This document shows positions 38,961-52,759 of a stretch of DNA of 64,000 nucleotides, one piece after another. The DNA is from Corylus avellana (Eukaryota > Streptophyta > Magnoliopsida > Fagales > Betulaceae). Location: NCBI RefSeq assembly GCF_901000735.1, contig NC_081541.1, forward strand, positions 49,352,771-49,416,770, written 5' to 3'. Position 1 is the first letter of the stretch. Each line of letters begins with the position of its first letter. The translations under genes were made by a program, and so were the position numbers. The notes under the pieces are model-generated. The model did no database searches. It was not told the DNA's origin and saw only the letters and a program-made list of their open reading frames with translations.

Positions 38961-40415
38961 ACATCTTCTGTACGTCTCTCTCTCTCATATTTCCAACTTT
39001 ACTAACTAATTAATATCCTAATAGTTAGTAACCATTATTCAAGGAAATAAGCAAAGACAGATTATATATATATGGTCGTGTGCTGACAAAAAGAGTATCA
39101 TCAAAATTTCCATTGTCGAGTTGTACGTCACAACTAGGTTTTTTAGTCATAGGTAGACAGCCAAGATAGATGTCCTTCTCCCCAGTCAAACTCAGCATCC
39201 TTGGTTGGAAAAGGGTTTGGATATTACTGCCACTTCACCAGAAGATCAAGGCCATGTGTATATATAGCTGGTGGAAAAAAAAACAATGAAGAATTTTTTT
39301 TAAAAAAATTTCTTTTTTTCCTTAAAATCTAAGTTGGTGTTAGCCCAAGAATTTGTTTAGTTTGACTATATATATAAATGTATCTTTTGACATGAAAATA
39401 AAATGAACTAAAACTCAGTTTCTGAGTAATCAGATTTTCACCTAACTTCTGCTGCAGCACATGAATGTTTGTAGTTTTCTATCAGTTTTTTGGGAAGTTT
39501 TTTTTTTTTTTTTTTTTAATCAAATACTAAAGGATGATTAGCTAGAACATCACTGGAAAAAGTCAAAAGAATTTATGTGGAGCAATCTCTTTGCCAAAAG
39601 TTGAATTTGTTTAGAGCTAAATATTTCTTCAAGCAATCTTTTCGCACGATGATTTTATATTTATTTTTTTTTATCTTTTCAATAAAAGTTGTCAACCTTT
39701 CCCATGGGGAGGAATTGCTCTCCACCCTTAAATTAACGCCCACGTTGAACCTAGTCTTGAAAGGCATCCCTCATTTAAACAAATAAAATCTTCCCAAGGA
39801 GAAAAAAGAAAATCTCAATGATGCCAGATAAAGCCCTTTTTCTCTTTTTTCTTGGAATTAATTCAGCAGCATCTTTTATTACTTTTACAATAATATCCTT
39901 AAATTTTTTTTTAAAAAATATCAATTTAGGGTTATCATCTTTCATAAGTTTGCAATGTCGATCCTCCCATCCAAATTCAGTTGCATTAAATCCTAACAGA
40001 GAAAGTTTGTGATTGATTACTATTGAATTTTGATCAAATCATAATTTTAAAAGTCATATCATAAGATGAGCGATTTAAAAATATATGATTTGAAACATGA
40101 TGCTAAGGATTTTGTTAAAATCTCATGTGTTTTTCCCTAAAAAAGAAAAGGAAAAATACAAACCCTTTGCTTATATTGATAATGTTTTAATTGTCTGTAT
40201 CTATATCGTTTTGTAGACAGTATTGTAACTTAATTCATGAAATAATTATTACAGAATAATGCCTAAAATAAAGAGATTGCAATAATATGCAATCATTATG
40301 ATTGCGCAAAATAGCTACAAATTCTTATATATTTAGAGTAATGTTATATGTAAGACTCATATTTCTCTTTTATCCCTCCAAAGGTGATGTAGTTTTTAAA
40401 ATTACAAAATTTAAT
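38955..40415. repeat. Near-identical duplicate of 23996-25456
   Basis: Flank of the copia element. Continues past the point where contig 1 stops, into AGTGATATACTCC at 40416. It includes the left half of a MITE-like element (AGAGTAATGTTATATG near 40336) and no gene. Confidence 0.92.
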
Positions 40416-40435
40416 AGTGATATACTCCAAAATTT

Positions 40436-43050
40436 AATACCTTGGCTTGAGCAAGAATGTGACTAATCATAGGACAGAAAATTCTTACAGCCCTCCCGCA
40501 ACATTGGCTCAAGTGAAGTTGTGACAGTTTTTAGTAAAGACTATTTTGTAATTTTACTTTCCGCGTTGAACCCTAAATTATTTTTAAGCACAACGAGACC
40601 TGCTTGACCGCCTAGTTCTTATTGTAGTTCAGTTTTATGAATAAGAACACTTGAGAGAGAGTTTCTCTTTTGTTTCCTATATTCATATGCTTGGCTTTAT
40701 AAAATGGTTGTTTAATATTGTAGTGTTTTCAGAATTAGCTTCCCACTCGCCACACTCCGTATGAAATGGTTGTTTGATGTACTTACAACTAAAAAGTTGT
40801 TTGTTATGAGCCTATGAATGAGCATGGTGGATAGTTTAGTCCTAAGCTTTCTTCTGCTGAGATAGCTAAACCATGGTGTTCCATTGAAGTATGGTTTCAT
40901 TGTCCAAAGAATTTGATACTCTTCAAGGGTCTCATCATCAAGGAGGCATCTGGATTTTGAAGAAAGCTATTAATATTTGCCTCTTTTATCTTACAAATTA
41001 ATCAAGAAAAGGTTGAGCACTTTTCTTCTTGGCGGCAGGGCATTTTCTCTCTATTCGTAACATATGTACGTGTTTAAGTGACAACATGAAAAATTTGCAG
41101 TTCTTATAATCCTTCATATTTATAGATCGAGATAGGGGATATAATTCATAAGTCTCGCTTGGGCTGCTTTAATGTGGGATTGATGGGATTTCGTTCATGA
41201 CCCGTAGGCCTTCTACCTTTAAGTAGTCTTTGCCAGCTTTAAACAAATTAATAACAAAATTTGGTTTGTCTATCCCCTATAAGCAAACGGCTGGGGTTGT
41301 AACGATTGATGTATGTATGTATATAAACTTCTTTTCTTCTTTTATTTCATGAGATTTTTCAGCATGCCTCTGAACTATTCATCGCCCTGAGGCCTGAGCC
41401 ATACATACATCATACTCTTCAGGATGCCTCTGAACTATTAGCAATTGGAAAATCTGTAAGTGCTCAAATTTGCCTTGATTGGACCTTACGATTTCATTGG
41501 ATTTCCTCCAACCAAACTGAAACTTTGGTGTTCGAGATTTATTAAAGGATTTGGTTTAAATGGACTCACAACGTATAAGCCCTAAACATATGATGGACTT
41601 CTAATGCAAAACAACTCAAAGAAGGACTACTAAACCCCTTAGACATCATCTTTTGAAGATGTATTATTATTATTTTTTTGACAAATAAAACTCCTACTAT
41701 AATTAAAATACTTTCCTTGCTCCAGCTCTATATCTCCCACGATTATGTGTTCTTATAACATGGCATTTTAAGTCAAACTACCCTACAAAAGGTAAATTAT
41801 TGAACAAAGATCTACAATGTGTAACATTACAGGAAAAACCGTAAGCATTATAAATTATCTTTATAAACTACTCATTTTATGTGAACTACTCTTTATTTTC
41901 TCAATATGTGATTGGAGAGATTAGGGGTGATACATAATTTAATTCATCCATCCATGATCCATCAATTCATAAGGACTTTCATGTCCACTTGCAAAATTAT
42001 TGATTGAGGATATGTCGGTTGTGCACTTCTAGATTGCTGTCTCTCATTTTCAAAGGCAATGTCCATGAAATTTTTTTTTTTTTTTCTTTTATTTATTTAT
42101 TTATTTTTTTTCATGTTGTGTTTGCTTTCTCTTTTTCTTTTGGTGTAGGGCCATTAACGTCCTTATTATGGCATGGGCTACTTGATATCAAAAGCTAAAT
42201 TTAAGGAGAAAATTTTAATTTATCAAATTTAGAGAACCACTTTATATCAAAACTACAATAATAAGACCATGTTGAGAATTTGAGGTTTAATAGAAATATT
42301 TATAAAATGTTAGGAGCCAATGCTCGGGCACACAGGGTTGGCAGGGCAGGGAATGAGATTCGGTTAGTATAATATAGGAGGGCAAAATAATTTTTTTTTA
42401 AATTTTTTTAGGATTATCTTACCCTCTTGTGTTGCCTAACCTGTTCCTGAAAGGGTAGAAAGCACACCTCTGAAAGACTGAATCATGGCATGACTAGCTG
42501 GCAAAGTGGAAGTCACCTTTCAAATTTTTTTCCTTGTGAAACGAAGAAAGTGTCAAATCAGTTTGGAGAAAAAATTTGTCCTTCAAGTAATCATATGATC
42601 TTTCAATATATGGCATTTTTACTGTATCATAAATTAATTGATGTGAAAAAATTAAGAATGTTTAGTATGAAAAAGTAATAGTAAAAAATTGTTTTGTAAT
42701 GATTTGTTTTTATTTAAATAGAGGAATAATATGAAGTCATTTTTAGCCTTTGCCGAACAGAGCCAGAAATTAATTGTGGATTGAATGTGGCCAACTTTGG
42801 TTGACTCCATGCCACATCATGTCATTAAATCAAACTGAATAAATGAAAAAGTAACCAATATTTGTCCATCTTTAATTCATATCATTTGAGAGAGAAAATT
42901 TGAGAGGTGAGTTGTACTACTCAACCAACTATCAGAGCTAGCTCTGCAATCTGTCATTCATACAATTTAGTTGGCAAGCAGCAATGATTAGCTGATGGAG
43001 GCAAGGAGCAATAGATGGTGATTTGAGTCCTATATTAAAAAAATATTATA
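40436..43050. repeat. Resistance-gene cluster spacer, copy A
   Basis: Collinear with 49612-52540 at an offset of about 9175 bp (GAGCAAGAATGTGACTAATC at 40449 and 49625, then many shared stretches to the sequence GGCAAGGAGCAATAGA). In copy B this sequence lies downstream of the CC-NBS-LRR gene, so copy A probably marks the 3' flank of a lost or unassembled neighbour gene. Small matching minus-strand frames in the two copies have no recognisable domain. Confidence 0.85.
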
Positions 43051-43940
43051 AATGCAAGTGTTTAATATAATATTGTTCAGTAAGAACAAATAAGCATTGA
43101 AAAAGTCACACATTGAAAAAGTCAACACTAAAATAATTTTATTTTTCTTGTATTAGAGTCGACTATTAGTAGCGAGAGTAATGCATGTTGCCGCTAATAA
43201 ACTTGACCTTAATGAAGTAAATTCAAGTGGTGCAACTTCAATCATTGAACTTTTAAAAAATATTATAGTTTTGATATAATTAGTCCACATGATAATAAGG
43301 CCGTTAATGGCCTACCACCGAAAGAAAGAGAGAAAGCAAACAAACATGAAAGAAAGAAATTTCATGGACAATCTACATGTGCAAGTGGACGTGAAATAAT
43401 TATCTTGTTTAGACAATTTTTTTATTTTTTATTTTTAAGTGAAAACATGAAATATTTTGGGTTATTATAATCAAATCAAAGCACAGCTAACGCCTTAACA
43501 AGTCTGTGTATGCTTTAAACAAAATAATAACAAAATTTTCTATTGTTATAAGACTGTTTTTCAAAGGAAAAATCCATGAAGTTTCTTTCTCTCATGTTTG
43601 GTTTGCCTTTATTTTTTTGTCTTATTTTTCCTTCTTTTGGTTGTAGGCTTATGATAGTTATTCTTTCTTTCTTTTTCTTTGATGAAGTGAGATGATGTGG
43701 ATTCCACCACAACTGGCCAGCCTTATTCAATCCACCAAACGGAATCCAAAGATATCGCTCAACAAAATACAAATAAGTGGACCGTTTTGCATGGAATGGT
43801 AGATGGCACATTCTCAAGAGAAGTCAAGTTTTTTAAGTCCACTTCTTCCTTGTTAAAGCAAAAAGCAGCTTCCTCTCTGTTTTTGCTCTGCTACTTGCAT
43901 TCCCCTTCCTTCATTTCCTTTGATTTCCAAACAAGAAAAC
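43051..43940. promoter_or_regulatory. Upstream region of the CC-NBS-LRR gene
   Basis: Non-coding and AT-rich, and should include the promoter. Part of it (about 43565-43800) resembles 51660-51830, another sign that gene plus flanks were duplicated as a unit. I could not single out a TATA box with confidence. Confidence 0.4.
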
Positions 43941-46900
43941 ATGGCTGAGATTGCAACCATTTTTATCTCTCCCTTCCTCCAAGTGTTTTTCGAAAGAATG
44001 GCATCTGGGGAGTTTGTTGATTTCTTTCGACGACGAAAACTCTCTGATGGACTCCTCAAGCAGTTGAAGACAACATTCCTGACCTTCGTTGCAGTGCTTG
44101 AGGACGCGGAGGAGTTGCAAGTTACAAATTCTAATGTGAAAGAGTGGCTTGATGAGCTGAAAGATGCAGTCTATGATGCAGAGCACGTCTTGGATGAGAT
44201 TGCTACTCAAGCCTTGCAAAGCGAGTTGGATGCTCAATTTCAAACCACTGCAAGCAAGGTACAAAAGTCTATCTCTGCTTTTCGTAATTCTTTTGTCCAA
44301 CAAATAGAGCCAAAAATAAAAGGGATACTTGGCAGACTAGAATCTCTAGCGCAACAAAAGGATCTTATAGGCCTTAAAGAAGGTTTTGGAGGGAAATCAT
44401 CCGAAAGATTGCCCACAACTTCTTTGGTTGAAGAATCTGATATTTGTGGTAGGGATGTTGACAAGGAGGCAATCATTAAAATGATACTCTCAGATGATGC
44501 ACGTGGCAATGAGATGAGTGTGATTGCTATAGTCGGCATGGGAGGGATGGGCAAGACCACCCTTGCTCAGTTTGTATACAATGACAATAGGGTGAAGAAG
44601 CACTTTAATAACCTTGATGCATGGGTTTGTGTTTCTGAAGAATTTGACGTGTTCAAGATAACGAAAACAATTCTGGAGGCAGTAACTTCGTCAACTTGTG
44701 ATATTAAGGATCTAAATCAACTTCAACTTAGACTAAGGGAGTGTTTAACGGGAAAGAAGTTTCTACTTGTTTTAGATGATGTTTGGAATGAAACTTATGT
44801 TCAATGGGAGGCATTGTGTAAACCCTTCAAAAATGGGGCACAAGGAAGTAAGGTCCTTGTAACAACGCGTAATAATAGTGTTGTATCAGTTGCTAGAGCT
44901 CTGTCTTATCATCTAATGGAGTTACCGGAAGAAGATTGTTGGTCACTATTTGCAAAGCATGCATTCCATGATGGTAACTCTAATGCACATGGAGAGCTAG
45001 AAGTAATAGGTAGAAAAGTCATTGAAAAGTGCGGAGGCCTTCCATTAGCAGTGAAGACAATTGGTGCTTTATTAAGATCTAAACCAGATGTTAATGAATG
45101 GGATAAGATATTAAAGAGTGAATTATGGGATTTGCCAATTGATGAGATGGGTATTCTTTCAGCTCTAAGGTTAAGTTACAAATATCTCTCTTCACCTCTA
45201 AAGCAATGCTTTGCTTATTGTTCAATATTCCCAAAGGATTATGCTTTCAAAAAAGATCAATTAATCTTGTTATGGATGGCGGAAGGTTACATATATCAAC
45301 CCAAAAACAGAACAATGGAAGAAGTTGGTAATGAGTATTTCCTCACTCTAGAATCAAGATCATTATTCCAAAAATCAAGTGATGACAAGTCATGTTTTGT
45401 AATGCATGATCTTGTGAGTGATTTAGCAAAATCTATATCTGGACAATTTATTTCAAGGTTGGAGGATGGTTGTTCTCACGAGATAGTAAACAATACTCGC
45501 CACTTGTCCTATTTTTTCAAACAAGAATTTCATAGCTTAAAGAAGTTTGAGACCCTTCAGAAAGCTAAGAGGTTGCACACTTTCCTACATTTAGATATGT
45601 CAGGTTATAATTGGCCCGGTTACTACTTGAGTAAAAAAGTAGCACATGATTTACTGCCGACACTAAGATGCTTACGGCTGTTTTCTCTGTCCAAGTATAG
45701 GAACATTACTGAATTGCCAGAGTCAATTGGCAAACTTAAACACCTACGTTACTTGGATCTCTCTTTCACTGAAGTTCAAAGACTACCTGATTCTATATGT
45801 CAATTGTGCAATTTGCAGACATTGAGATTGTCAAATTGTAAAAAGCTTGTTGCGTTGCCAAGAGATATGTGGAAACTCATTAGTTTACGTCATCTTGATA
45901 TTACCAAAACAGGCATAAAAGAGATGCCGATACATTTGGGTAGATTAAAATGCCTCCAGACGTTGACGAAATTTATCGTTGGCAAAGGTAGTGGGACTTG
46001 CATTGGAGAGTTAGGAAATTTTACAAATCTTCAAGGGATCGCTTTCTATATTGGAGCTCCAAAATGTTGAATCTCCTGTGATGCTCTGAATGCAAGCTTG
46101 AGGGATAAAAAGTACCTCGAAGAATTGGTATTGGAATGGAATGTTGATACTAATTTCTCAGAAAGTCAAAGAAGTGTACTTGATAGTCTCTGGCCCCATA
46201 CAAGCTTGAAAAGCCTCACTTTTAGATACTACTGTGGTAAAACTTTTTCAGATTGGGTAGGGCATCCTTCATTCTCTAATGTAGCATCTCTTGAGCTACA
46301 AAGTTGTAGGTATTGCAGCAGTTTGCCACCCCTTGGGCAGCTACAATCTCTGCAGAACCTCTATATTGCTGGTTTTGATGAAGTTGTTACAGTGGGTCGT
46401 GAGTTTTTTGGTAGCGGTTCTTCTTCATCTAAGCCATTTGGTGCCCTCAAAGTTCTTAAGTTGGAGAATATGTGGAACTGGGGGGAATGGAATTATTTTG
46501 GTGACGAAAATGAGGGTGTAGGTTTTCCTCAACTTGAAAAGCTTTATATTATCACGTGCCCTAAACTCACAGGAGGGTTGCCGGTCCATCTTCCTTCTTT
46601 AGCCATACTTGATATTATTAATTGTCAGCAACTGGTGGCTCCACTCCCAAGGACTCATGTTATACGTAATTTGAGGTTGGATGATTGTAATGGGGTTTTG
46701 TTAAATGAATGGCCACCTGGAATGCAGAAGCTCGAAATTGGAAGATTTGATCCACTAGAGTTCCTTCCCAAGGGAATGATAGACTCCAACGGCGGTCTTC
46801 AAGAGTTGGTGATCCGTAGCTGTTCCTCACTTGTGTCCCTTCCTAAGGATGGTCTTCCCTCTACATTAAAAACCCTTGAGATTAATAGTTGTATGAAGTT

Positions 46901-47711
46901 AGAGCTCTCAACAAACCTGGACTATTCATCCCTTGGAAAACTGTCGTTGTGGAATTGTGATTCTGTAAAGTCCTTTCCATTAGATTTATTCCCAAATCTT
47001 TATCACATCAAAATCAGTTCGTGTATCAATTTGGAATCTCTTACGGTTCCAGAAAATTATGAACATGATTTAGTCGCCTTGGAGATTAATATCAGACATT
47101 GCCATAATTTTGTTTCTTTTCCAAAAGGAGGATTGCGTGCCCCCAAACTCACAACGTTTAGGGTCGATGGTTGTGGCAGTTTGAGATCACTTCCTGACAA
47201 AATGCACATACTCCTTCCGTCTCTTGAGTGTTTGGATATATGGCATTGTCCAAAAGTTGAGTCGTTTCCTGAAGGGGGGTTGCCTTCCAATTTGAAATCA
47301 ATTTTGATCATTGGTTGTGAAAAACTCATTGCAAGTCGGATGGGATGGGGTTTGCAGAACCTCCCTTTTCTTAGATCTTTGTCAATCGGTGGCAATTCTG
47401 AAGATGTGGAGTCCTTCCCAGAGGAGCAGTTGCTGCCCACCAATCTGACCTACCTTGGAATATGGTACTTTCCAAATTTGAAATTTTTGGACAAGAAAGG
47501 GATTCAACACCTCAATGCTCTTGAAAGATTGAGTATCTGGAACTGCCCTCAGCTCAAGTATATGCCGGAACAGGGGCTGCCTCCCTCCCTTTCTCTATCA
47601 ATCTTGGAATGTCCTTTGTTGAAGGAAAAGTTGCAAAGTAAAAAAGGAAAAGAATGGTTCAAGATTGCTCACCTGGAACAGATATGGATTGATTACAAAT
47701 GGATTGAATAA
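43941..47711 (+). pseudogene. CC-NBS-LRR disease-resistance gene (RPP13-like/R1-type), frameshifted
   Basis: From ATG 43941 the frame encodes a coiled coil with an EDVID-type motif (DAVYDAEHVLDEI), then an NB-ARC domain: P-loop GMGGMGKTT (residues 199-207), kinase-2 LLVLDDVW (about 275), GSKVLVTTR (about 302), GLPLAV (about 365), CFAYCSIFP (about 423) and MHD (488-490). Leucine-rich repeats follow (LPESIGKLKHLRYLDLS and later units). Reading stops at TGA 46068-46070 after 709 residues. An extra base near 46038-46041 and a missing base near 46077-46079 frame a 40-bp stretch that makes sense only in the +1 frame (LSILELQNVESP). Beyond it the LRR resumes in the original frame to 47711, total about 1256 residues if continuous. 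Such proteins are cytoplasmic immune receptors. The gene is intronless, as is common for this group. It is either a recent pseudogene or has two sequence errors. Confidence 0.93.
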
Positions 47712-49611
47712 GCGAAAAGTCTGTCTAGCAAGAGTCCCCAAATTTCGGTACGTGCAATTTTCAACCTCCTAATTTATCTAATATGATTTACCCTCTCTGT
47801 TTTAATGTGCTTAGTTGCTATCTTTGATACAACAGCATGCTCCACCCACTTCACCACTTCAACGATACGTCCACCAGATGACATGAACAACTCTGATAAT
47901 GGGATAAAGAAGTAGCAAAGCAGAAGAGATTGCCAGAAGTTTGAAAATGTAATCTTTCATCTTCTTTAGCTTGCAAGTTTGAAACAAATTATATTTATCA
48001 GGCCAGGTTGATGACTTTGTCAGCAATCTACCACCGTCCCAAAAAAAAAAAGAAATTAATTATTTAAACCCTTCGTCCTTTGATTATCTTTCTGCATATT
48101 TCTTTGATGACTAACATGTTATTTTGTCAATACTTTTAGTGTGCAACTTCTCGGTTTGCTCTGTTTTTTTTATTTTTATTTTTTCGTTCCTTTGCTCCCA
48201 TATATAATCAAACCCTTAAAAATTAACTATTTCCTATTCCCTTAATAACTTGAAAGCCACAATCTTTCCCCTAAACTTTGGTACCGATTATGCATAGAAA
48301 CATGTTGTGTTGTTGTCCTATATATGTTGGCTATTGGTGAACAACTTAAAAATATTTCTACTTGAAAAGAAAATCATATATTCCATATGATATCTAATTA
48401 CTCAAAATAATTTGGAACTTAATTTAAAAGATCTAGCCGACATTGAACTAATTTAAAACAGAATGCTCCAGCACTAAATCAATTCTGATAAATTCGATTA
48501 TCAAACTGTTGAGATGAGAAACTGAAGCTGGATTTATATATGGTGTTCCTTGTTACTTATTTCTTGTCTTATTAACTTTAAATGTACATTGTCAACTTGA
48601 CAGATTTTTAATCATTGTTGATCTTGATGCTTCCATAGGCCATAATTTCAGCAGTAATTTTGGTCATTGCACAATTAGTTTCGATTACCAGGTAGTTTAT
48701 ATTCAGTTCACGTCTTGACTTTTCAAGCCCTATGTTTGAAATGCTTTGCATTTCCAGTTTGTTTTTTAGATACCATATTACATGTACTGTTCCCTGTTTG
48801 CAGTCCTACCACCCTGTTTGCTTTCTTGGAGTTATGATAGCTTAATTGGTTTTGCAAAAGGAATATATGGGGCGAAGACTTTGGTGGGGTCTCCTTATAT
48901 TTTAGCAACCTGTTAGTTGTGTCAGCTAAAATGGTATTTTTCATCTATTGATGAGATTTTCTTTTTCTTTTTCTTTTTCTGTATTGGATGGTGGCACCTA
49001 TTCTAACTTGATGAACGTTTATTAGTATCCTTGTTTATATGCATGGAGAAACCATGTGCTGCCAGCGGCTGATGAAGCTGAATCAATATGGACAAATTAA
49101 AAATTGGTTTTATTAGACCAAGATGAGGTGCATGTTTTTACCACATTCTGTTTGTGGTTTGGCAGATCAAAGAAATTGAGATTAATATGTACGTTTATTA
49201 GTGTAGGATTACTGAGAAACCATGTCATACCATCGGCTGATGAAGCTGAACCAATATGGACAAAAAATTGGTTTTATTAGACCATGACCAAGATGAGGCA
49301 CGTGTTTTTTCCACATTCTGTTTGGGGTTTGAAAGTGCAAAGAACTTGAGATTTATATGTACACCTTTTTGTGTTTCAGGCTAATCAGTACAAGAAACAT
49401 TACCGTATTGAATTATTTGTGCTGCAAGTCAATCCCCGCATGTTGAATTATTCCGTCTCAAGTGTTGGGAGTACCTCAAAAATTTCTTGAAAATGGAGAA
49501 GTGATGCAGCCGAACTTGCAAATGCGCTCATGGAGGATCTTGAGTGAAGGAAGAAGGCTTCTGGAGTGGGAAGTTTTATTCTGCAGGAGACAAATCATGC
49601 GTAACCTCTGC
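47712..49611. other. 3' flank of the resistance gene
   Basis: No second gene recognised. Probably contains the 3' untranslated region. It includes a tandem repeat listed separately (49046-49380). Confidence 0.4.
49046..49380. repeat. Two-copy tandem repeat, period 168 bp
   Basis: GAGAAACCATGT at 49046 and GAGAAACCATG at 49214 are each followed by CGGCTGATGAAGCTGAA, CAATATGGACAAA and TTGGTTTTATTAGACCA in the same order. Confidence 0.8.
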
Positions 49612-52540
49612 TTGACCTTGGCTCGAGCAAGAATGTGACTAATCATAGGACAGAAAATTCTCACAGCCCTCGCGCAACATTGGCTCAAGTGAAGTTGTGA
49701 CAGTTTTTAGTAAAGACTATTTTGTAATTTTGCTTTCCGCGTTGAACCCTAAATTCTTTTCAAGCATAACGAGACCGGCTTGACCGCCTAGTTGTTATTG
49801 TAGTTCAGTTTTATGAATAAGAATACTTGAGTGAGAGTTTCTCTTTTGTTTCCTATATTCATGTGCTTGGCTTTATAAAATGGTAGTTTGATGTAGTGTT
49901 TTCAGAATTAGCTTCCCACTCGCCACACTCCATATAAAATGGTTGTTTGATGTACTTGCAACTAAAAAGTTGTTTGTTATGAGCCTATGAATGAGCATGA
50001 TGGATAGTTTAGTCCTAAGCTTTCTTCTGCTGAGATAGCTAAAACATGGTGTTCCATTGAAGTATGGTTTCATTGTCCAAAGAATTTGATACTCTTCAAG
50101 GGTTTCATCATCAAGGAGGCATCTGGATTTTGAAGAAAGCTATTAATATTTGTCTCTTTTATCTTACAAATCAAGAAAAGGTTGAGCACTTTTTTTCTTG
50201 GAAGCGGGGCATTTTCTTTCTATTCATAACATATGTGTTTAAGTGACAACATGAAAAATTTGCAGTTCTTATAATCCTTCATATTTATAGAGATAGAGGA
50301 TATAATTCGTAAGTCTCGCTTGGGCTACTTTAATGGTAGTCTTTACAATTTATCTTTGGATTGATGAGATTTAGTTCATGACCCATAGGCCTTCTACCTT
50401 TAACAAGTCTTTGCCTGCTTTAAACAAATTAATTACAAAATTTGGTTTGATTTGAGATTGTCATTGTCTATCCCCTATAGGCAAACGGGGTTGTAACGAT
50501 TGATGTATATATCAATATATGTATATAAACTTCTTTTCTTCTTTTATTTCATGAGATTTTTCAGCATGCCTATGAACTATTCATCGCCCTGAGGCCTGAG
50601 CCATACATACATCATACTCTTCAGGATGCCTCAGAACTATCAGCAATTGGAAAATATATGTAAGTGCTCAAATTTGCCTTGATTGGACCTTACGATTTAT
50701 TGGATTTCCCCCAACCAATCTGAAAATTGGTGTTTGAGATTTATTAAATGATTTGGTTTAAAGGGACTCACAACTTATAAGCCCTAAACATATGATGGAC
50801 TTCTTATGCAAAACAACTCAAAGAAGGACTACTAAACCCCTTAGACATCATCTCTTGAAGAAGATGTATTATTATTATTATTTTGACAAATAAAACTCCT
50901 ACTATAATTAAAATACTTTCCTTGCTCCAGCTCTATATCTCCCACGATTATATGTTCTTATTACATGGCATGTTAAGTCAAACTGCCCTACAAAAGGAAA
51001 ATTATTGAACAAAGATCTACAATGTGTAACATTACAGGAAAAACCATTAGCCTTATAAATTATCTTTATAAACTACCAATTTTATGTGAACTACTCTTTA
51101 TCTTCTCAATATGTGATTGTAGAGATCAAGGGTGTTACATAATTTAATTCATCCGTCCATGATCCATCAATTCAGAAGGACTTTGAAGTCCACTTGCAAA
51201 ATTATTGATTAAGGATATGTCGGTTGTGCACTTCTAGATTGCCGTCTCTCATTTTCAAATGCAAAGCTCATGAAATTCCTTCTTTTTTTTCTTCTTTTTT
51301 TTTCATGTTGCGTTTGCTTTCTATTTTTCTTTTGGTGTAGGGCCATTAACGTCCTTATTATGGCATGGGCTATTTTATATCAAAAGCTAAATTTAAGGAG
51401 AAAATTTTAATTTTTCAAATTTAGAAAACCACTTTATATCAAAACTACAATAATAAGACCATGTTGAGAATTTGAGGCTTAGTAGAAAATATTTATAAAA
51501 TGTTAGGAGCCAATGCTCGAGCACACTGGGTTGGTGGGGCAGGGAATGAGATCCGATTAGTAAAATATAGGAGGGCAAAATGATTTTTTTAGTTCTTGTA
51601 GAACTATTTTACCCTCTTGTGTAGAAAGCACAGCTTTCATGTCCACTTGCACAATTATTGATCCATCAAGTTTCTTTCTTTCATGTTTGGCTTTCATGTC
51701 CACATTCAAAACAAGTGTGGATTCCTGACTTAAGGACCCATTCCATAAAGAAATGTTTTCTGCTTTCCTTCTTCTTTGATTTATTAGTGAGATGGAGTGG
51801 AGTCCACCACAATTGGCCATATTCAATCTACCGACGGAATCCAATGGGAAAGCCACAATTCTGCAATGGTGTATCACGTGGTATACTGGTACTGCCCCTG
51901 CCAAAGGGAAGGCCATTATTCTACAATTAAGCTATTTAAAAAAAGACGCATGTCGTTTTTATAGACCGAGTTAGAGGAAGTTCTTCAAATCTAATTTTGA
52001 GAAAAACTTTGTCCTTCAAGTAATTGGATGATCTTTGAATATATGACATTTTTACTGTATCATAAATTGACTAATGTGAAAAAAATAAGAATGTTTGATA
52101 TGAAAAAGTAATAGTAAAAAATTGTTTTGTAATGAATTTTTTTATTTAAATAATAGTAAAAAATGATGGATGTGATATAAAAAGTAAAAATGTTAGGACA
52201 TACGTTGAATTTTATGAGGAATAATATGGAGTCATTTTTGGCATTTGCCAAACAAAGCCACAAATTAATTATGGATTGAATGTGGCCAACTGTGGTGGAC
52301 TCCGCACCACACCATGCCATTAAATCAAACTGAATAAATGAAAATGTGACCAATATTTGTCGATCTTTAATTCATATCATTTGAGAGAAAAAATTTGAGA
52401 GGTGAGTTGTACTACTAAACCAACTATGAGAGCTGGCTCTGCAATCTGCCATTAATACAATTTAGTTGTAGGCAAGCAGCAATGATTAGCCGTTGGAGGC
52501 AAGGAGCAATAGAAGGTGATTAAAAAAATATCATAAATAA
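49612..52540. repeat. Resistance-gene cluster spacer, copy B
   Basis: Second copy of the spacer at 40436-43050, diverged by scattered substitutions and indels. An extra segment (about 51640-51970) also resembles the upstream region of the resistance gene. Where a next resistance gene would be expected, a LINE begins instead. Confidence 0.85.
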
Positions 52541-52759
52541 TTGTCCACCACAAGCAATACCCTTAGATAATTACATCCATTTTTGCTGCATGCTTCTTCT
52601 TCAACACATTGATCATGAATTGAGAATGAAGAGTCATCAGGAGATCGCTTTGATACTACATTGAGTTTTCTCTCTAGCGAAAATTAGAGGAGAAGGAACT
52701 ATGTTTCCAGGACTATTAACCAGTGAAAGGAATTTGTTGTTGCTCAAACTGCTTTTTGT

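Noticed and set aside
40712..40900. Matching small minus-strand frames in the two resistance-gene spacers (the other at 49873-50073)
   Set aside because: Both are short, their similarity follows from the DNA duplication, and they show no domain. The copies differ by indels that alter the C-terminus, so selection on a protein is unlikely.
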